Assembly: GCA_947623945.1 (NCBI GenBank)
Contig: CANQHU010000018.1
Location: forward strand, 1-38,134
Direction of reading: 5' to 3'
DNA: 38,134 nucleotides
Origin: an uncultured Clostridia bacterium
GTDB lineage: Bacteria; Bacillota; Clostridia; TANB77; CAG-508
Position numbers and translations under genes: made by a program
The notes under the pieces: generated by a model
The model's database searches: none
Told to the model about the DNA's origin: nothing
What the model saw: the letters and a program-made list of their open reading frames with translations, nothing else
Shown here: positions 7,524-17,786 of the stretch, piece by piece
How positions within the stretch are numbered: position 1 is the first letter of the stretch
Layout: every line of letters starts with the position of its first letter

Positions 7524-8747
7524 TTAAGTGTCAGTAATTAACATACCAGATTTAACGGTTGTATCTATTTTTACATCAAAAAATGCATTTTTATAATTTG
7601 TGTGCCAATCATAATTATCAAATTCTTCTGTTCTAAAGAAATTTTTTAAAGCATATGTTCCAAGTCCGTTAATATCAGATTTAAATTCTTTAGAAGTTTT
7701 ATATAAATAGTTTGTAAATAAAGTTTCTAAATATTGATTGCAATTTTCAGAAATCTCATTTAAAACCTCTGTACTCAGGTATTCACTATTATCTGACATA
7801 GAATAAATTTGTCCAGAAAAATTAAGTTCCATTTGTATAAAAGGAGAAGAAGTAGAAGTATCAACTTTTACTTTAGGAGATTTATTAGGAGATACGTAAA
7901 TATCTAGATAACGACCACTGTTTTTAGGGTCTGGAATAGACACTAAGAAACGATTAATAGTATCTTCTAAAGTTAAATAAACAATACTTTCTAAAGCTGT
8001 TAATTCTCCAACTATCTTATCTCTATAAAAAGCAGCCATACCAATATTTTCTGTTCCATTTTCACCTTGAATAGGAGCATTATTTGATTTTATACTATTA
8101 TTTTCATGATAGTCCAAATTAGATTCTTCATCTAAGTTTTTTAAAGTAAGACCACCTAAAATAGCAGTTGGTTGATAAGTTTTACAAATTAGATTATTAA
8201 AAAATTTTCCAATAGTGGAGTCAGCAGTAAAACCTGTGTATTTGCTAGAGTTTGTAAAAATCTCGTAATATTTAGATATTAAATTTTCAAGTTCTGGAGA
8301 AGTTTGTTCAATATAATCTTTAGCAGGGCATTTACTAATAACAATATTTGCAGAAGGTCTTATTTGTGTATCGTTTATTAATGTATAAACTTCTTCTGAA
8401 ATACCATCTAACGCTAGTTCTTCTGAAAAAATTATAACTTTGCAATGAGAAAGATTTAATTGTTTTCCCATGTAACCATTTAATAAATTAATTGCAGAAC
8501 TAATAGAAGAAGCCTTAACAGAATTTATAACAGAAGGAGCTTTTTCTGATGTTCCGGATTCAGTTGCTTGTGTAGTTGTAGAAAATTGAAAAGTTACTTG
8601 CAAGTTATTATTATCAACTTTATCAATACCAAGAGCAAGAACATATGCCAAGTTATCAATACTAAGTGACAAATAAGAACTAGAAAATGCCATGATAAAT
8701 ATTATAACTAAAATTAAAATAAATAAATTACGTATTAAGTGAGTCAA
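7524..8747 (-). CDS. Ger(x)C family germinant receptor C subunit
   Basis: This is a spore germination protein of the GerAC family (about 407 residues), with the family start D-N-L-A-Y-V-L-A-L-G-I-D-K, and the domain running to the C terminus. Start TTG 8747 is chosen because AGGAGGTG sits five bases upstream; an earlier in-frame TTG at 8765 would overlap the ribosome site. Family members normally carry a lipobox cysteine just before this region. Here the hydrophobic leader (5-25) has no cysteine, so it probably stays as a membrane anchor. It lies 23 bases after gerB and before the small membrane protein, in the same transcript. Confidence 0.9.
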   Translation of the reverse strand: MTHLIRNLFILILVIIFIMAFSSSYLSLSIDNLAYVLALGIDKVDNNNLQVTFQFSTTTQATESGTSEKAPSVINSVKASSISSAINLLNGYMGKQLNLSHCKVIIFSEELALDGISEEVYTLINDTQIRPSANIVISKCPAKDYIEQTSPELENLISKYYEIFTNSSKYTGFTADSTIGKFFNNLICKTYQPTAILGGLTLKNLDEESNLDYHENNSIKSNNAPIQGENGTENIGMAAFYRDKIVGELTALESIVYLTLEDTINRFLVSIPDPKNSGRYLDIYVSPNKSPKVKVDTSTSSPFIQMELNFSGQIYSMSDNSEYLSTEVLNEISENCNQYLETLFTNYLYKTSKEFKSDINGLGTYALKNFFRTEEFDNYDWHTNYKNAFFDVKIDTTVKSGMLITDT

Positions 8748-8770
8748 AATAACACCTCCTAACAAATAAA

Positions 8771-9865
8771 TTATGCAGATTTCTTTTGCTTTCGTTTTTG
8801 TAAGTTAGCTAAAATTAAAATGCTAAGTCCCAAGAAAAATACAATTCCAAGTACTAAATATGGATAAACTTTAGTTTCAAAATTACTAGAAATAGAATAA
8901 TCCTTAGGAAATAATGCAATTCCTAAAATAAGAAGCCCAAAAATATCAATAAGAGGTTTTTTGGTTTCTATATTTGTTAATTTTTGAAAAATGCTCATAC
9001 AAAATTTTGTAACAATACTTATATAACAAGCAAAAGCTAAAGTCCATATAAGCAAAAATGCAGATTCCAGTCTTTGAAAGAAATTACCAAATTCAATGTA
9101 TCTTGTTGCATTATAAAGAGGTGTAATTTCGTTTGTAGTAATAAAAAACGAAAACATAAATAAAAGTGTAGAAACGCATAGAATTAGGTAAATAGCAGAT
9201 ATTCCAATAGAAATAACGGCTATTTTTTTCAATTTTTCTGGATTTTTTAAATATGGAGGTAGAAAGTATAAAAAAGCAATTCCAGCAAAAGAAGATAGGT
9301 TTTCGAGTCCAAAAACAAAAGTATTAATTAATCCATCTCCAAAAATAGGAAAAACTCTTTCTGGCATAAATTTATTCATATTAGCAAAAAACAAAAATAC
9401 CATACTTACTAAAACAAATGGAATAATTAACAAATTTGTTTTTAAAGAAGCATTAAAAGCGAGTCTATTTGCAGAACATAAGGCAATAATAAACAAAAAC
9501 AAAATAAAGATAATATTTGTCATAGGGTAGTGAATAATCCTTAAACTTTCTGCAAAATTCCTAAGTAAAATACTAGTAGTAACAAGAAAATATACAATAA
9601 AAATAGTTCCAATAATATTTTTTAAAACTTTACCACCTAAAACTTCAGAAATATCAATAATATCAGAGCCTGCAAAGTTTTTTAAAAGTCTAACAATAAT
9701 GTAAGAAATTATAATAGCAATGATACTTACAAAAATTAAATTAATAATAGCTGCAGACTTTGTATTAACTGTAACTTCTCTTGGCAAAGACAAAATTGTG
9801 TGAGTTACAACAATTGAAAGTATTAGTGCAATAGCTTCTAAAGTACCAATTTTTGATTTGGTCAT
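8771..9865 (-). CDS. GerAB-type germinant receptor permease subunit
   Basis: This integral membrane protein of 364 residues with about ten hydrophobic segments belongs to the spore germination permease family (APC superfamily) and forms the germinant-binding/transport subunit. Start ATG 9865 has AAAGGAGT seven bases upstream; a TTG two codons earlier is too close to the ribosome site. It is 15 bases after the A subunit and 23 before the C subunit, as in typical gerABC operons. No in-frame CGG. Confidence 0.93.
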   Translation of the reverse strand: MTKSKIGTLEAIALILSIVVTHTILSLPREVTVNTKSAAIINLIFVSIIAIIISYIIVRLLKNFAGSDIIDISEVLGGKVLKNIIGTIFIVYFLVTTSILLRNFAESLRIIHYPMTNIIFILFLFIIALCSANRLAFNASLKTNLLIIPFVLVSMVFLFFANMNKFMPERVFPIFGDGLINTFVFGLENLSSFAGIAFLYFLPPYLKNPEKLKKIAVISIGISAIYLILCVSTLLFMFSFFITTNEITPLYNATRYIEFGNFFQRLESAFLLIWTLAFACYISIVTKFCMSIFQKLTNIETKKPLIDIFGLLILGIALFPKDYSISSNFETKVYPYLVLGIVFFLGLSILILANLQKRKQKKSA

Positions 9866-9880
9866 ATTCAAGACTCCTTT

Positions 9881-11571
9881 CTATTTATGATATTTCCACT
9901 TCATTGAAAAATGTGGTTGTTCAATTTCTTTTTTAGCAGCAACAAATGGAGGTCTATACTCTCTTTTCCAAATAGGAGAAAGCAAATATCCATTACCTTT
10001 TGAATTTGTTGCTGGTGCAAAAGGTACAGTATAAGAAACCCCAAAAGATCTTAAACTGCAAACTAAACTAATATAAACAAATAAGCCCAAAGCAATACCT
10101 AAAAATCCTGCCATGAATCCAAGAAGCACAAATGCAAACCTAAAGTATCTTAGGTGAAATCCAAAAGAATAGTCAGGAATAGCAAAAGAAGAAATACCAG
10201 TCATAGCAACTATAATAATTAAAATTGGGCTAACAATACCAGCACTAACTGCTGCTTGTCCTAAAACTAAAGCACCTACAATTCCAATTGTAGAGCCTAT
10301 TGCAGAAGGTACACGGAGGCTTGCTTCTCTAATTAATTCAAAAGAAAATTCCATAAGTAAAATTTCCAATATAATAGGAAATGGTACATTTTCTCGAGAG
10401 GCTAAAATAGAAAATAAAAGTCCAGTTGGCAGAATTTCTTGATGGAAACTAGTAATTGCAACATAAAGTCCAGGTAAAAGTAAAGTAATAAAAGCTGCCA
10501 AAACTCTAAGGCCACGCAAAAAGTTTGCAAAATTTACTCTTAAATTTGTATCTTCTGGAGAAGTCAAAAAATCAATCAAAACGGCTGGCATAATAATTCC
10601 ATAAGGAGTTCCATTTACAATTACTACAACACGACCTTTTAATAAATATTTTGCAGCTTTATCTGGTCTTTCTGTAGCTAGTAGTCCGTGGAATTCCTAA
10701 ACTGTTAGAATCTGAGATTAATTGTTCCAATTCACCTGCAGATAGTAAAGAATCAATTTCTAGATTATTTAATCGATACTTTACTTCATTTATTAAATCA
10801 GAATTTGTTATATCTTTCATATAACAAACAGCACATTTTGTTTTTGTAATTTTACCAACTTCTAGATTTTCAATTATTAGATTCTCATTATTTACAATTC
10901 TTCTAAGAAGAGAGGTATTTGTTCTAATATTTTCAACAAATGCTTCATGAGGACCTTTTATTACAATTTCATTTTCTGGTGTATCAACACTTCTTTGTTT
11001 AAAACCCTTTACTTCAATGTCGAAAGCAACATTTAAAGTATCAACAATTAAAGCACAATTTCCAGAATTTACACCTTTAGCAAGTTCATCAAAGTCACTA
11101 ATTTCTTCTACGCTATTTTGAGGCATTAAACAACCGAAGTAAATAATTTGCTAAATCAAATTTTTTTACTTTTCTAACTGTAATATTATTTGCTACAGCC
11201 TCAGAAACAACTTTGTTTTGTGTTCCATCAAAAGTATTATTTTTATTTCTAAGCATTAATGGCTTTAAAACAAAGTCATCTAATAAATTAGAGTCAACCA
11301 TCCCATCAATATAAAGTAAAATACTATTATATTGTTTTCCTCTAGCATTTAAGGTGAATTCTCTTAAAATAACATCACTATTAATTAAAAGATTATATCT
11401 TGTTCTTAAATATTCAATATTTACGTTTAGACTAGGATAAATTTTTACAGGCTCTTTTGATTCATTAGTATCCAAATCATGCTGAATTTCATCTTCGTTT
11501 GGTAATTCAAAATTGTATTCTACAGGTGGGTGATATGCAAAAAAAGATTGAAATAAATTTTTTACATTCAT
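9881..11571 (-). CDS. GerA-type germinant receptor A subunit, two CGG frameshifts
   Basis: This is the A subunit of a GerA-type receptor of the spore inner membrane. With two +1 skips it is 562 residues. The soluble N-terminal part (about 1-300) is followed by a membrane part with P-Y-G-I-I-M-P-A and several helices. Conventional reading breaks it in three pieces. The breaks are at 11136 (Y-L-L-G-C-L-M-P, Gly146) and 10688 (L-G-I-P-G-L-L-A-T-E-R-P-D-K, Gly295). Start ATG 11571 has GGAGA five bases upstream. It heads the operon A-B-C-D. The corrected sequence fits the family without any other defect, which argues against decay. Confidence 0.93.
10685..10688 (-). other. CGG +1 shift site, gerA subunit Gly295
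   Basis: On the minus strand CCA CGGA CTA. Dropping the C gives P-G-L-L-A-T-E-R-P-D, a conserved GerA segment; zero frame ends within nine codons. Confidence 0.93.
11133..11136 (-). other. CGG +1 shift site, gerA subunit Gly146
   Basis: On the minus strand CTT CGGT TGT. Dropping the C gives L-L-G-C-L-M-P-Q and joins the next open frame; zero frame stops eight codons later. Confidence 0.92.
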
Positions 11572-11652
11572 AAGATTCTCCATTTAATAAATATTTTTTT
11601 TAGTATTTGTAAAAAAACGCAAAATATACTAGTTTTGAAAGAAAAAATATGT

Positions 11653-11658
11653 TATAAT
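11653..11658 (+). promoter_or_regulatory. Possible -10 box of transglutaminase gene
   Basis: TATAAT about 31 bases before ATG 11689. No good -35 box lies 17 bases upstream, so this is a weak call. Confidence 0.35.
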
Positions 11659-11688
11659 AAAAAGGACAAAATACGAAGGAGAAATGTT

Positions 11689-12846
11689 ATGAGAAGTAAA
11701 TTATCGACTTTTATTATAGCAGTAGTATTTTTTTTAATTCTTGTTGTATTCATTCTTTTTGGAATAATTTTTTGGAATGAATATCTCAAAATAGAAACTT
11801 CTGTAGTACCACAAAATTTTAATACAGTAATTGAAGAAAATCAAAATACGATAGATGAAGATATAAAAGTACCAGAAATTATAGGAGATCCATTTGAAGG
11901 AATAAAAGATGCAAATAGCAATCAGCAAGATGAACCTGTATATTCTGAAGAACCAGAAGAAGTAGATTATTCAAATGTAACAATAAATAAATATTTTTAT
12001 AATCAATTAGAAGAATATTCAAAAATTATCTATAATGCATTTGAAACAAATAAAGAAAATATGAAAATAGGAAACTATAAAATAGAATTAGGAAATTCTT
12101 TTTCAGAATTATTAAAACAAGGAAATGGGCAAGATGAACTAGGAAAATATTATCAATCTGCAATTGAAGCATACACATATGACAATCCTGATGTATTTTA
12201 TTTAAGTCCTAACAAAATGTATTTAAATATAGAAACAATAACAAGAAGAAATAGTGTTACATACAATGTATTTATTAATTCAGGAACACAAAACAATTAT
12301 TTTGTTAATGAATTTTCATCAAAAGCAGAAATTGATCAAGCAATTAATAAAATAGAGCAAGTAAAAAATGAAATATTGCAAAATAGAGCAAATAGTAATT
12401 ATGAAAATATAAAAATGGTACATGATTATTTAATAGAAAATATACAATATGATACAACTGTTTCAAAAAGCAATATTTATAACATATATGGTGCAATGGT
12501 AAATAAAGAATGTGTATGTGAAGGATATGCTAGAAGTTTTAAATATTTAATGGATGCCTTAGAAATACCATGCACACTAGTAATTGGAAAAGGAACAAAT
12601 TCGGAAAATAGGACAGAAAATCATGCTTGGAACTATGTTCAATTAAACAACAATTGGTATGCCATAGATTGCACATGGGATGACCCAATATCTACTACAG
12701 GGTGGGTAAGTGAGGCATCAAAAAATAAATACTTTTTGAAAGGCTCAGTTGCTATGTCAAAAGATCATACGCCAAATGGGCAATTTACAGAAGGAGGAAA
12801 AGTATTTAGCTATCCATATTTATCAAATAAAGATTACGAAATATAA
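11689..12846 (+). CDS. Membrane-anchored transglutaminase-like protein
   Basis: This 385-residue protein has one N-terminal membrane helix (about 7-30), an acidic linker and a C-terminal transglutaminase/papain-like domain. The likely triad is Cys277 (V-C-E-G-Y-A), His312 (E-N-H-A-W-N-Y-V) and Asp327 (A-I-D-C-T-W-D-D-P). Proteins of this type act outside the membrane on peptides or cell-wall proteins, as proteases or crosslinkers; the substrate is unknown. Start ATG 11689 has GAAGGAG nearby; the frame is open further upstream without a ribosome site. It diverges from the germination operon. Confidence 0.85.
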   Translation: MRSKLSTFIIAVVFFLILVVFILFGIIFWNEYLKIETSVVPQNFNTVIEENQNTIDEDIKVPEIIGDPFEGIKDANSNQQDEPVYSEEPEEVDYSNVTINKYFYNQLEEYSKIIYNAFETNKENMKIGNYKIELGNSFSELLKQGNGQDELGKYYQSAIEAYTYDNPDVFYLSPNKMYLNIETITRRNSVTYNVFINSGTQNNYFVNEFSSKAEIDQAINKIEQVKNEILQNRANSNYENIKMVHDYLIENIQYDTTVSKSNIYNIYGAMVNKECVCEGYARSFKYLMDALEIPCTLVIGKGTNSENRTENHAWNYVQLNNNWYAIDCTWDDPISTTGWVSEASKNKYFLKGSVAMSKDHTPNGQFTEGGKVFSYPYLSNKDYEI

Positions 12847-12847
12847 A

Positions 12848-12887
12848 AAATTTAGCGTAGGAAATTGAAAAACCTACGCTAATTTTT
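12848..12887. terminator. Bidirectional terminator between transglutaminase and spoIVA
   Basis: TTAGCGTAGG pairs with CCTACGCTAA, flanked by A-run and T-run, serving both convergent genes. Confidence 0.9.
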
Positions 12888-12890
12888 ATA

Positions 12891-14370
12891 TTATAAAATA
12901 ATACAAATTAAACCACCACTGCCTTCGTTTACAATACGTTCTAATGTTTCTTGTAACTTAATTTGAGCATCTTCTGGCATTTTAGAAAGTTTTGTTTGTA
13001 GACCTTCATTAACCAATTCGTGCAGACTTTTGCCAAAAATATTAGAATTCCAAATTTCTTTTGGATTACTATCAAATTCAGAAAGCAGATAATTTACAAG
13101 TTCTTCTGATTGCTTTTCTGAACCAACTATAGGGGATACCTCAGTTTCTACATTTGTTTTTATCAAATGAATTGAAGGTGCAGTTGCTTTTAATTTTACA
13201 CCAAATCTAGAGCCTTGTTTAATCATTTCTGGTTCTTCTAAAATTAAATCATCAATACTAGGAGTTACAATTCCATAACCTTTGGCATCTACTTCTTCTA
13301 ATGCATATGCTATTTTATCAAATTTCTTTTTAGTTTTTGATAAATCAGAAATGATGCCAAATAAATCACCTTCATTTGTAACATTAATATTAGTAATTTC
13401 AGAAAGTACTTGGTAAAATAATTCTTCTTTTAGACTAATTTCAATATTAACATTTCCCGAACCTAGTTGAATATCAGAAATAGAAGTTTTAGAAATAATT
13501 TCTGTTTGTGCAATTTTGCTAGAACAATTAGAAACATCTTTTAAAACATTTGCATCCATAAAAGCATTTTTTATTTCTTCAAATAATTCAGTTTTTAAAG
13601 GATGATCATAGTCTAGACCATCAATCCATCTAGGGAATTTTATACAAATTTGATTAATAGGAAATTCATATAAAACTTTAGAAAACATGTTATTGATATC
13701 ATCAATACTTAAGTATTCGCAATTTATAGGCATAACAGTAGCATTGTACTTATTACTTAAGTTATTTGCAAGTTCAATTGTATAATCAGAATTAGGATCT
13801 TCTGAATTTAATAGAATAATAAAAGGTTTGTTTAAAGATTGCAATTCTTTAACAACTCTTTCTTCTGCTTTAACATAATCTTCTCTTGGAATACCTGTAA
13901 AAGAGCCATCTGTTGTAACTAAAATACCAATAGTAGAATGTTCATTAATTACTTTTTTAGTTCCGATTTCCGCAGCTTTTTCAAAAGGTATTTCTTCTTC
14001 TGACCAAGGAGTTTTTACCATTCTAGGCATGTCATCTTCTAAATAACCGAATAGCATTATCAACTAAATATCCAACACAATCTACTAATCTAGTTTTAAA
14101 TTTTAAATTATTATCTAAAGTGATTTCGATTGCCTCATTTGGAATAAACTTTGGTTCTGTAGTCATAATTGTTTTTCCACCAGCACTTTGTGGAAGTTCA
14201 TCTTTAGCTCTTTCTTTTTTATATTCATTATCAATATTTGGAATGACCAATAAATCCATAAAATTTTTAATAAAAGTAGATTTACCAGTTCTAACAGGCC
14301 CTACCACACCTACATAGATGTCGCCATCTGTCCTTTTTGAGATGTCTTCATACAATCTTGTATTTTCCAT
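12891..14370 (-). CDS. spoIVA: Stage IV sporulation protein A, one CGG frameshift
   Basis: SpoIVA is the ATPase that polymerises on the forespore and forms the base layer of the spore coat. With one +1 skip the protein is 492 residues, exactly the length of the B. subtilis protein. It shows the Walker A motif G-P-V-R-T-G-K-S-T (24-32), D-C-V-G-Y-L (Asp-x-x-Gly), and the conserved C-terminal end. The break is at 14049: reading ATT CGGT TAT as I-G-Y restores D-N-A-I-G-Y-L-E-D-D. Start ATG 14370 has AAGGAGG. It is expected to be expressed in the mother cell from a SigE promoter, which I could not identify. Confidence 0.96.
14046..14049 (-). other. CGG +1 shift site, SpoIVA Gly108
   Basis: On the minus strand ATT CGGT TAT. 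Dropping the C gives A-I-G-Y-L-E-D-D; zero frame stops five codons on. Confidence 0.95.
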
Positions 14371-14471
14371 CTATATACCTCCTTCAAATTTAAATCAAAA
14401 TGTTTGTACAAATTACTTTAGTTAATATATATTGATTTTTTTTTGAAATATGACAAGTTTGCTTAAAAAAC

Positions 14472-14500
14472 TTGATAAATATAGTCTAATGTGATAAAAT
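14472..14500 (+). promoter_or_regulatory. Promoter of the pyrophosphorylase gene
   Basis: TTGATA, 17-bp spacer, TAAAAT, about 80 bases before the start at 14578. Confidence 0.55.
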
Positions 14501-14577
14501 ATCACTATTGGAAAAATAACATATAATATACAAGATAAAACTTAAAATAGTTTGAGGCTTGAAAGGAATGGGATAAA

Positions 14578-15835
14578 ATGGATAAGATGCAGGATGTAAT
14601 AGAAGAACTAGAATTTTACAAACAACATCACATAGTAGAATTATTACATAGGCTAAACGGAAAAGAAAAAGAAGAGTTAATTGATCAAATTAACAAAATA
14701 GACTTTCATCAAATTATGGAATTATATGAAAACACTAAAAAAGAGATAGAAATAAAAGAAAACAAAATAGAAAATATTTCTTATTTAGATAAAGAAAAAT
14801 TATCAGAAGAACAAAAAGAAGAATTAGACAGTTTAGGAGAAACAATAATAAAAAATGGTCAATATGCTGTTGTTACAATGGCAGGAGGGCAAGGAACAAG
14901 ACTTCGGGCATAACGGACCAAAAGGAACTTTTAAATTAGATGTTTATGGAAAAGGAAAATATTTATTTGAAATATTAACAGAAAATTTAAAAGAAGCAAA
15001 TAAAAAATATGGAACAACAATTCCTTGGTATATAATGACAAGTAAAGAAAACCATCAAGAAACAGTAAACTTTTTAAAAAAGCATAATTTTTTTGGATAT
15101 GATAAAAACTCAGTTATTTTATTTTCACAAAGTGAATTGCCATTAGTTGATAAATCAGGAAAACTATTAATAAATCAAGAACATAAAATAAAAGAAGCAT
15201 CTGATGGAAATGGTGGTACATATTCTTCTTTAAGAATAAGTGGAGCTTTAGCAGATATGAAAGAAAGAGGAATTAAATGGGTATTTATTGGTGGAGTTGA
15301 TAATGTACTTTTAAAAATGGCAGATATTACATTACTTGGTATGGCAATAAAAAGAGGAGTTCAAATTGCATCAAAATCAGTTGTAAAAGCAAACCCACAC
15401 GAAAAAGTTGGAGTTTTTTGCAAAATGAATGGGCATCCAAAAGTAATAGAATATGCAGAATTACCAGAAAAGATGGCAGAAGAAGTTGATGAAAACGGGG
15501 AATTAAAATATGGCGAATCTCATATAATGTGCAATTTATACACAATTGAAGCAATAGAAAAAGTAAGTAAAGAACATCTAATGTATCACAGTGCTTTAAA
15601 AAAGAATACTTATTTAGATGAAAATGATAGAGAAATTGTACCAACAGAGGAAAATTCTTATAAATTTGAATCTTTTATTTTTGATGCATTTGAATTTTTT
15701 GATGATATTGCAATTTTACGAGGAAAAAGAGAAGATGATTTTGCACCTGTTAAAAATAAAACAGGAGTAGATAGTCCAAGAACAGCAAAAGAATTATATG
15801 AAAAATATTGGAATAAGAACAGAGTTGCAATATAA
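14578..15835 (+). CDS. UDP-N-acetylhexosamine pyrophosphorylase-like enzyme, one CGG frameshift
   Basis: This is a UDPGP-family nucleotidyltransferase that makes UDP-sugars from UTP and a sugar 1-phosphate. The closest resemblance is to eukaryote-type UAP (A-S-D-G-N-G-G-T-Y and G-V-D-N-V-L-L-K-M-A-D), so UDP-GlcNAc is the likely product. It has a helical N-terminal part (1-95), then the nucleotide-binding motif A-G-G-Q-G-T-R-L-G. The final glycine of that motif (Gly110) is encoded by CTT CGGG CAT at 14905; only a +1 skip gives R-L-G-H-N-G-P-K-G-T-F. The corrected length is 418 residues. Start ATG 14578 has GAAAGGAATGGG upstream. It is followed 25 bases later by a beta-helix partner, probably co-transcribed. 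Confidence 0.9.
14905..14908 (+). other. CGG +1 shift site inside the nucleotide-binding motif
   Basis: CTT CGGG CAT. Dropping C14905 gives G-T-R-L-G-H-N-G-P-K-G; the zero frame stops two codons later. Confidence 0.95.
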
Positions 15836-15860
15836 AAAATTTTATAGAGAGGGTAAAAAA

Positions 15861-16526
15861 ATGGAAGAATGTAAAGTTTGTAATTTATATAACTTAGAAG
15901 AAACAATAGCAAAAAAATTATTAGAAAGTGTTACTTATCCATGGGAAGCATTACCAAAAATAAAGGATTTTATATTAGAAATAGGAAATAAATTAGACCC
16001 AAACAAATATGATAAAATAGCAGAAGATGTATGGATTGCAAAAACTGCAAAAGTAATGCCTTCAGCTTATATAAAAGGACCTGCAATTATTGGAGAAAAT
16101 GCAGAAATAAGGCATTGTGCTTTTATAAGAGGAAATGCAATTGTAGGAGAAGGAGCAGTTGTTGGAAATTCAACAGAGTTAAAAAATGTTATTTTATTTA
16201 ATAAAGTTCAAGTTCCACATTATAATTATGTAGGAGATTCTATCTTAGGATATAAAGCACACATGGGAGCAGGATCTATTACTTCAAATGTAAAATCAGA
16301 TAAAAAATTGGTAGTTGTAAAAAATGGAACAGAACAAATAGAAACAGGAATTAAAAAATTTGGAGCAATGATTGGAGACGAAGTAGAAGTAGGATGTGGA
16401 AGCGTTTTGAATCCAGGAACAGTAGTTGGCAAAAATTCAAATATATATCCTTTATCTTCAGTAAGAGGTGTTATACCACCTAACAGCATTTATAAAAATC
16501 AAAATGAAATTGTAGAAAAATATTAA
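15861..16526 (+). CDS. Left-handed beta-helix (hexapeptide) protein, GlmU C-domain-like
   Basis: This 221-residue protein has an N-terminal helical part (1-50) and hexapeptide repeats (I-I-G-E-N-A, A-V-V-G-N-S, M-G-A-G-S-I, V-V-G-K-N-S) that form a left-handed beta-helix, as in GlmU and sugar-phosphate acyltransferases. G-Y-K-A-H-M-G-A-G-S resembles the acetyltransferase site of GlmU-like enzymes. Start ATG 15861 has AGAGAGGG upstream. Its place directly after the UDP-sugar pyrophosphorylase suggests the two supply an acetylated amino-sugar nucleotide for wall or surface glycan. Confidence 0.8.
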   Translation: MEECKVCNLYNLEETIAKKLLESVTYPWEALPKIKDFILEIGNKLDPNKYDKIAEDVWIAKTAKVMPSAYIKGPAIIGENAEIRHCAFIRGNAIVGEGAVVGNSTELKNVILFNKVQVPHYNYVGDSILGYKAHMGAGSITSNVKSDKKLVVVKNGTEQIETGIKKFGAMIGDEVEVGCGSVLNPGTVVGKNSNIYPLSSVRGVIPPNSIYKNQNEIVEKY

Positions 16527-16536
16527 AATATTAGAA

Positions 16537-16575
16537 AACCAAACGGCAAATTAAGTACACCGTTTGGCTTTTTTT
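16537..16575. terminator. Terminator after beta-helix gene
   Basis: CCAAACGG pairs with CCGTTTGG, followed by CTTTTTTT. Confidence 0.88.
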
Positions 16576-16580
16576 AATTG

Positions 16581-16955
16581 CTACATTTGTTGATTTCCAG
16601 GAATAAAGTAATCAACTACTCCATAGATTAAGGCACCAATAATTGCTGCCATCCAAGAAATAGAATATCCTGCTACGAAGAATTGAGTTACATATAAAAC
16701 AATTGCAGCTAATGCGAACCCTACAAATCCTTTACCAAAAGGACTAGCATGTAAACCAGTAAATTTAATAACTAAATAATCTATTACTGTTAAAACAATA
16801 GCGGCAATTACTAAAGTCCAAAAACTGTTAATTGTAAATCCTGGTGTGAAAAATGCAGTAATTGCTAAAACTACAGCTGAAGCAATTAACCTACCTACAA
16901 TTTGCCATACGGTAGAAGCTCCAGAGTTTGCTTGATTTTCTTGAGTCCCTTGCAT
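16581..16955 (-). CDS. Holin-like four-helix membrane protein
   Basis: This 124-residue protein has four hydrophobic helices after a short polar start and matches the phage-holin-like/YvlD type in bacterial chromosomes (family naming only; lysis function is not implied). Start ATG 16955 has GAGGAGG upstream; the frame is open earlier but without a ribosome site. It stands alone, divergent from the DUF421 gene. Function unknown. Confidence 0.75.
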   Translation of the reverse strand: MQGTQENQANSGASTVWQIVGRLIASAVVLAITAFFTPGFTINSFWTLVIAAIVLTVIDYLVIKFTGLHASPFGKGFVGFALAAIVLYVTQFFVAGYSISWMAAIIGALIYGVVDYFIPGNQQM

Positions 16956-17099
16956 AAATTTAACCTCCTCTTTTTCAAAGGTTCTAAAAATATTATTTGC
17001 AAAAAAAAAATATTTATTCAAAAAAATGCGTATAAAAAAGTTAATATTTGTAAAAAATAAATCAAAAAGCAAAATTAAAAGAAAATTAAAAAGAAGCGG

Positions 17100-17783
17100 G
17101 TGTTTTGTGTGCTTATTACATTTTTTAGAACTGTAATTTTATATATCATTGTATTAATTGTAATGAGGTTAATGGGCAAAAGAGAAATTGGTCAAATGCA
17201 ACCATTTGAACTTGCAATTTCTATTATGATTGCAGACTTAGCAACAATACCAATGACAGAAACGGGAATTCCTATTTTTAATGGAATTATTCCAATTTTA
17301 GGATTATTAGTTATGCATTTAATAATATCTATTATAAATATGAAGAGTTTAAAAGCAAGAGAGATTATGTGTGGAAAACCAAGTATTTTAGTTTATAGAG
17401 GTAAAATAAATGAAAAAGCATTAATAAAAGAAAGATTTACTATAAATGAACTACAAGAAAGATTAAGAGGCAACAATGTTATAAATTTAGGAGATGTAGA
17501 ATATGCAATTTTAGAAACAAGCGGACAAGTAACTGTTATCCAAAAACCAGAAAAAAGAGGAACAATCCCAGAAGATTTTAATATAAAACCAGATTATGAA
17601 GGAATTCCATATGATTTAGTAATAGATGGAAAAATAATGGAAAAAAATTTAAAAGCTATTGGAAAAAACAAACAATGGTTAAATAAGCAAGTAGAAAAAT
17701 TTAAAATGAAGCCAGAAGAAGCATTAGTTGTAACAATTGATGGAAAAGGTCAAATTTTCTGCCAGAAAAAAGAGGAGGATTAG
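17100..17783 (+). CDS. DUF421 (YetF/YrbG-type) membrane protein
   Basis: This protein of about 227 residues has three membrane helices near the N terminus and the family motif R-L-M-G-K-R-E-I-G-Q-M-Q-P-F-E, followed by soluble domains with G-K-P-S-I-L-V-Y-R-G-K-I. YetF-type proteins occur in many spore-formers and their role is largely unknown. The start is GTG, either 17100 or 17109; AGCGGG overlaps the first, so 17109 is also possible. A DUF4363 gene follows three bases after the stop, a common pairing. Confidence 0.85.
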   Translation: MFCVLITFFRTVILYIIVLIVMRLMGKREIGQMQPFELAISIMIADLATIPMTETGIPIFNGIIPILGLLVMHLIISIINMKSLKAREIMCGKPSILVYRGKINEKALIKERFTINELQERLRGNNVINLGDVEYAILETSGQVTVIQKPEKRGTIPEDFNIKPDYEGIPYDLVIDGKIMEKNLKAIGKNKQWLNKQVEKFKMKPEEALVVTIDGKGQIFCQKKEED

Positions 17784-17786
17784 CAT

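Noticed and set aside
14371-14577. SigE promoter for spoIVA
   Set aside because: No convincing -35/-10 pair for SigE on the minus strand could be picked by eye in this AT-rich gap.
16581-16955. Prophage lysis gene
   Set aside because: The holin-like protein has no phage genes around it; such proteins are common on chromosomes.
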